Source of the DNA: Synechococcus sp. CBW1107
GTDB lineage: Bacteria > Cyanobacteriota > Cyanobacteriia > PCC-6307 > Cyanobiaceae
Direction of reading: 5' to 3'
NCBI RefSeq assembly: GCF_015841355.1
Contig: NZ_CP064908.1
Location: 1,488,001-1,552,000, forward strand
Length of the DNA: 64,000 nt
The position numbers were made by a program, and so were the translations under genes. The notes below the pieces were generated by a model that did not search any database, had not been told where the DNA came from, and saw nothing but the letters and a program-made list of their open reading frames with translations. This document shows, piece by piece, positions 60,282 to 64,000 of this stretch; position 1 is the stretch's first letter; each line of letters starts with the position of its first letter.

Positions 60282-62288
60282 ATGGCGCGCTTCGAGCTCC
60301 AGGCTCCCTATGAGCCCAAGGGCGATCAACCCACGGCCATCGAAGCCCTTGTGGACGGTGTCGATGCGGGTGAGCGCTACCAGACCCTGCTGGGGGCCAC
60401 GGGCACCGGCAAGACCTTCACCATCGCCAATGTGATCGCCCGCACCGGCCGTCCGGCCCTTGTGCTGGCCCATAACAAAACCCTCGCTGCCCAGCTCTGC
60501 AATGAATTGCGGGAGTTCTTCCCGCACAACGCCGTCGAATATTTCATCTCCTACTACGACTACTACCAGCCGGAGGCCTACGTTCCGGTTTCGGATACCT
60601 ATATCGCCAAAACGGCATCGATCAACGAAGAGATCGACATGTTGCGGCACTCAGCCACCCGCTCGTTGTTCGAGCGTCAGGATGTGATCGTGGTGGCCTC
60701 GATCAGCTGCATCTACGGCCTCGGTATTCCCTCGGAATACCTGAAGGCCGCAGTGCGTTTTCAGGTGGGTGAGGCCATCAACCTGCGCGGCTCCCTGCGC
60801 GAGCTGGTCAACAACCAGTATTCCCGCAACGACATCGAAGTTGGGCGAGGTCGCTTCCGGGTCAAGGGAGATGTGCTCGAGATCGGACCCGCCTACGAAG
60901 ACCGCCTGGTGCGCATCGAGCTCTTCGGCGATGAGGTGGAGGCGATTCGCTACGTCGATCCCACCACAGGTGAAATCCTGCAGAGCCTGGAAACTATCAA
61001 TATCTATCCCGCCAAGCACTTCGTCACTCCCAAGGACCGGCTCGAATCGGCGATCGCCGCCATCCGCGACGAACTGCATCAGCGCCTGGAGGTGCTCCAT
61101 GGCCAGGGACGCCTGCTGGAAGCTCAGCGGCTGGAGCAGCGCACCACCTACGACCTCGAGATGCTGCAGCAGGTGGGCTACTGCAACGGCGTCGAGAATT
61201 ACGCCCGCCACCTGGCTGGTCGCCCGGCCGGCACTCCACCCGAATGCCTGATCGACTATTTCCCCGACGATTGGTTGCTGGTGGTGGATGAGAGCCATGT
61301 CACCTGCTCCCAGCTCCATGCCATGTACAACGGGGACCAGGCCCGCAAGCAGGTTCTGGTGGAGCATGGTTTCCGCCTGCCCAGCGCCGCTGACAACCGC
61401 CCACTCAAGGCGGAGGAGTTCTGGTCGAAGGCCCGCCAGACGATCTTCGTGTCGGCCACCCCGGGAACCTGGGAGATGGAGCAGAGCCAGGGTCATGTGG
61501 CCCAGCAGGTGATCCGCCCCACAGGTGTGCTCGATCCGGTGGTTGAGGTCCGCCCCACCGAGGGGCAGGTGGATGATCTCCTCGGTGAAATCAGGCTGCG
61601 GGCCGGGCGGGATGAGCGCACGCTGATCACCACTCTGACCAAGCGGATGGCCGAGGACCTCACGGATTATCTGGCAGAAAATGGTGTGCGCGTGCGCTAT
61701 CTGCACTCGGAGATCCATTCGATCGAGCGGATCGAGATCATCCAGGATCTTCGCAACGGTGAATTCGATGCTCTGGTGGGGGTGAATCTGCTGCGCGAAG
61801 GGCTGGATCTTCCCGAGGTGTCCCTGGTGGCGATTCTTGATGCGGACAAGGAGGGATTTCTGAGGGCTGAGCGCTCCCTGATCCAGACCATCGGCCGGGC
61901 GGCCCGCCATGTGGACGGGATGGCTCTGCTCTATGCCGACAACCTCACCGACTCGATGGCCCGCGCCATCTCCGAGACCGAGCGGCGCCGGGCGATTCAG
62001 CGGACCTACAACGAGACCCACGGCATCACCCCCAGCGCTGCCGGCAAACGAGCCGGCAATGCCATTCTCAGTTTTCTGGAGGTGTCCAGGCGCGCTCAGG
62101 ATGAGGCGCCGACAGCCGAAGCTGAGCCGGCATCCTTCGCGATGGTGCCCCTCGATGCCCTGCCGGAGCTGATTCTGGAGCTGGAGGACAAGATGAAGGC
62201 CGCTGCCAAGAACCTGGAATTCGAGGAGGCCGCCAATCTTCGCGATCGCATCAAGAAGCTGCGCCAGAAACTCGTCGGCCGCACCTGA
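60282..62288 (+). CDS. uvrB: UvrABC system protein B
   Basis: The 668-residue excision repair helicase has Walker A at about 38-45 (GATGTGKT), the beta-hairpin [20 protein letters not shown], and motif II in [23 protein letters not shown]-like motif V and [13 protein letters not shown] motif VI follow. The C-terminal UVR motif ([20 protein letters not shown]) binds UvrC. It verifies damage in nucleotide excision repair. The ATG at 60282 begins [17 protein letters not shown]. Confidence 0.97.
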   Translation: MARFELQAPYEPKGDQPTAIEALVDGVDAGERYQTLLGATGTGKTFTIANVIARTGRPALVLAHNKTLAAQLCNELREFFPHNAVEYFISYYDYYQPEAYVPVSDTYIAKTASINEEIDMLRHSATRSLFERQDVIVVASISCIYGLGIPSEYLKAAVRFQVGEAINLRGSLRELVNNQYSRNDIEVGRGRFRVKGDVLEIGPAYEDRLVRIELFGDEVEAIRYVDPTTGEILQSLETINIYPAKHFVTPKDRLESAIAAIRDELHQRLEVLHGQGRLLEAQRLEQRTTYDLEMLQQVGYCNGVENYARHLAGRPAGTPPECLIDYFPDDWLLVVDESHVTCSQLHAMYNGDQARKQVLVEHGFRLPSAADNRPLKAEEFWSKARQTIFVSATPGTWEMEQSQGHVAQQVIRPTGVLDPVVEVRPTEGQVDDLLGEIRLRAGRDERTLITTLTKRMAEDLTDYLAENGVRVRYLHSEIHSIERIEIIQDLRNGEFDALVGVNLLREGLDLPEVSLVAILDADKEGFLRAERSLIQTIGRAARHVDGMALLYADNLTDSMARAISETERRRAIQRTYNETHGITPSAAGKRAGNAILSFLEVSRRAQDEAPTAEAEPASFAMVPLDALPELILELEDKMKAAAKNLEFEEAANLRDRIKKLRQKLVGRT

Positions 62289-62328
62289 GTTGACCTGTGG
62301 CTGCCGGCTGGTCGAGCCGCTTCGAGCT

Positions 62329-63663
62329 TCAGCGGCCGGCGGCCTTGAGCACGATCTTGATCGTCTTGACCAGGATGAGCAGATCCAGCCAGACGCTGCA
62401 GTTGCGCAGATAGAAGAGGTCGTAACTGAGTTTCAGTTCAGCGTCCTCAACCGTGGAGGTGTACGGCATGTTCACCTGGGCCCAGCCGCTCAGGCCCGGC
62501 CGGATCCAGTGACGCAGGCGGTAGTTGGGAATGCACTGTTCCAGGTCCGTCTCCAGCTCGGGTCGCTCCGGGCGTGGACCGATCAGGCTCATCTCACCCC
62601 GCAGCACATTGATCAGCTGCGGCAGCTCGTCGAGGCGGGTGCGCCGCAGCCAGAGGCCCACCGGTGTGATCCGTCCGTCGTTCGGACCCGACCAGATCGC
62701 CTCCCCCTGTCCCTCCGCATCGGGGACCATCGTCCGCAGTTTGATCACCTCGAAGGACTTGCCCCTCAGGCCCGTGCGCTTCTGCCGGTAGAGCACCGGT
62801 CCGCCATCGCCCAGGCGGATCAACGCGGCGGTGATGGCCAGCACCGGAGACGACAGCAGCAGCAGCAGCAGACTCACCATCACATCGGCATAGCGTTTGA
62901 GCTGACGCTCGAAGCCACCACCGCGCTGCTCGCTGCGATCGGAGAACAGCAGCCATTGATCCTCCACCCAGTGGGGCGGGATGCGCTGCAGCTCCTGTTC
63001 CGCCGCCAGAGCCAGGGAGGTGACGGGCCGGCCCTCCGCCAGAGCCCTGGCGCAGGAGTCGAGTCCATCGGATTGCTTGAGCACCCCCTGACTGAGGGCA
63101 AGGCCGCAGGCCTCGTTGCCCTCGGTCCCCTGCATCAGCTGGACGATCTCCTGACCCAGCACATGGATGGAGGGGGCCTGAATGGCCCCGATGCGCTCCC
63201 ATTCAGCCCTGATCGCCTCCCGCTCGCCGGGAAGACTGACGATGTCCCACTGGTCCTGTCTGGTGGAGTGGGCCAGCTGGCGCAGCAGCAGGCGCACGCC
63301 ACCGCTCCAGAGCGCCGCCAGGGTGAAGAGCGGCATCAGGCTGCCGCGGTGCAGCAGTGTCACTTCCGGTGACGTGCGCAGCAGCCAGCCCACAAGGGCA
63401 CCGGTGGCCGTGGTGGCCGCACTGGTGATGGCCAGGCGTAACACCAGCTGGCTCCAGCGCAGTCGCCTCGCCTTGAGGAGTGTGAACGACCCGAACAGCC
63501 AGCCGAGGCTGAGATAGATGACGACCAGCATCGCCAGCAGGCCCAGCTGGTTGTCCAGGAAGCCATTCCGTTCCCGGTCGATCCAGGCCGCCAGCAGGCA
63601 GACCCCGAGGGCATCCAGGCCCGCGGCCAGGGCCAGCCAGCGGCGGTGGCGCAACCAGTGCAC
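62329..63663 (-). CDS. Polyprenyl-phosphate sugar phosphotransferase
   Basis: The 444-residue protein has four to five N-terminal membrane segments, a central soluble region, one more membrane helix (VMVSLLLLLLSSPVLAITAA) and the bacterial sugar transferase domain. That domain has VLYRQKRTGLRGKSFEVIKL, RRTRLDELPQLINVLRGEMS and LIGPRPERPEL. It starts exopolysaccharide or O-antigen-type chains by moving a sugar phosphate to undecaprenyl phosphate. The GTG at 63661-63663 overlaps the stop of the aspartate kinase gene by one base. Confidence 0.9.
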   Translation of the reverse strand: MHWLRHRRWLALAAGLDALGVCLLAAWIDRERNGFLDNQLGLLAMLVVIYLSLGWLFGSFTLLKARRLRWSQLVLRLAITSAATTATGALVGWLLRTSPEVTLLHRGSLMPLFTLAALWSGGVRLLLRQLAHSTRQDQWDIVSLPGEREAIRAEWERIGAIQAPSIHVLGQEIVQLMQGTEGNEACGLALSQGVLKQSDGLDSCARALAEGRPVTSLALAAEQELQRIPPHWVEDQWLLFSDRSEQRGGGFERQLKRYADVMVSLLLLLLSSPVLAITAALIRLGDGGPVLYRQKRTGLRGKSFEVIKLRTMVPDAEGQGEAIWSGPNDGRITPVGLWLRRTRLDELPQLINVLRGEMSLIGPRPERPELETDLEQCIPNYRLRHWIRPGLSGWAQVNMPYTSTVEDAELKLSYDLFYLRNCSVWLDLLILVKTIKIVLKAAGR

Positions 63664-64000
63664 TAGGCCATGGCCTCCTGCGCCGTGGTGGTGCTGTCGC
63701 CCAGCTGGAAGCAGGCATGCACCGCCTGGAGCGCTTTGACCCCATCGGCTTCCGCCACCACACAGCTGGTGCGGATTTCGCTGGTGGCGATCATCTCGAT
63801 GTTCACTCCGGCCTCCGCCAGGGCCCGGAACATGCGGGCGGCGGTGCCGGGGGTGCAGGGCATGCCCGCGCCCACGGCGCTCACCCGGGCGATGGCCAGG
63901 CCTTCTTCGAAGCGGGCCTCGGGCCAGGGGGCGAGCACCGGTTGCAGGGCGCCGCGGGCTCGGTTGAGATCGTCACGACGCAGGGTGAAGCTCATGTCGC
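63663..64000 (-). CDS. lysC: Aspartate kinase, C-terminal ACT part (partial)
   Basis: The visible 112 residues are the last ACT domain of aspartate kinase. VSAVGAGMPCTPGTAARMFR matches the VSxVGxGM motif. AEAGVNIEMIATSEIRTSCV is the allosteric Ile/Met/Thr segment, and ALQAVHACFQLG ends the domain. The frame is open to the window edge. The enzyme starts the aspartate pathway that asd and dapA continue, though it is 9 kb away. Confidence 0.9.
   Translation of the reverse strand, partial: DMSFTLRRDDLNRARGALQPVLAPWPEARFEEGLAIARVSAVGAGMPCTPGTAARMFRALAEAGVNIEMIATSEIRTSCVVAEADGVKALQAVHACFQLGDSTTTAQEAMA

Overview
The window comes from a high-GC picocyanobacterium of the Cyanobium/Synechococcus type. 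Evidence for this is the sulfolipid pair sqdB-sqdX, a Psb34-type small photosystem protein, Ycf23 and Ycf37-like proteins, the tig-clpP-clpX-dnaX block and asd-dapA-rnj. It has two parts: a prophage (left edge to about 30.84 kb) and ordinary chromosome (30.84-64 kb).

The prophage sits at the 3' end of a tRNA-Gly(CCC) gene (30842-30913, minus), next to a tyrosine integrase. Its other end lies beyond the left edge, so it is longer than 30.8 kb. On the minus strand, reading leftwards from 20.3 kb, are a ribbon-helix-helix protein, a primase-helicase, a repeat-rich gap that may be an origin or control region, a RecB-like nuclease, small and large terminase, a short sigma factor, portal, head proteins including one with three LysM-like repeats, scaffold, major capsid and tail-side proteins. 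On the plus strand are an SF2 helicase, a VRR-NUC nuclease, an XRE-like regulator and a tightly overlapping operon (RHH protein, SSB-like protein, small membrane protein, KilA-N protein, excisionase-like protein). A lysis cassette (L,D-transpeptidase-fold protein and holin-like protein) lies on the plus strand inside the head genes.

Several cargo genes stand out. A low-GC PD-(D/E)XK-like gene (12347-13069) lies behind two 17-bp direct repeats exactly 100 bp apart. A secreted SHOCT-tail protein (28716-29435) and an opposite-strand membrane protein (7634-8554) are also cargo candidates. An IS21-family element (25128-27561, 5-bp target duplication CGATG) has landed on the stop/start overlap of two operon genes. 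It removes one stop codon and leaves the next start intact.

The chromosomal part holds an aminotransferase diverging from cbiD, then guaA, two small conserved genes and a PBP2 gene. These are followed by sqdB-sqdX, psb34 and thiG on the minus strand, a Ycf37-like TPR protein, and rpmI-rplT. Next come a SpoIID-domain protein and a glycosyltransferase, then the minus-strand run tig-clpP-clpX-LRAT protein-dnaX. The last segment has asd-dapA-rnj, tilS diverging from ycf23, a small membrane protein, uvrB, a sugar-phosphate transferase and the 3' end of an aspartate kinase gene. The only chromosomal gap above 300 bp is tig/asd (52705-53104), which holds a likely tig promoter. The phage gap 12017-12346 holds the direct repeats. 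No CRISPR array or rRNA was seen.
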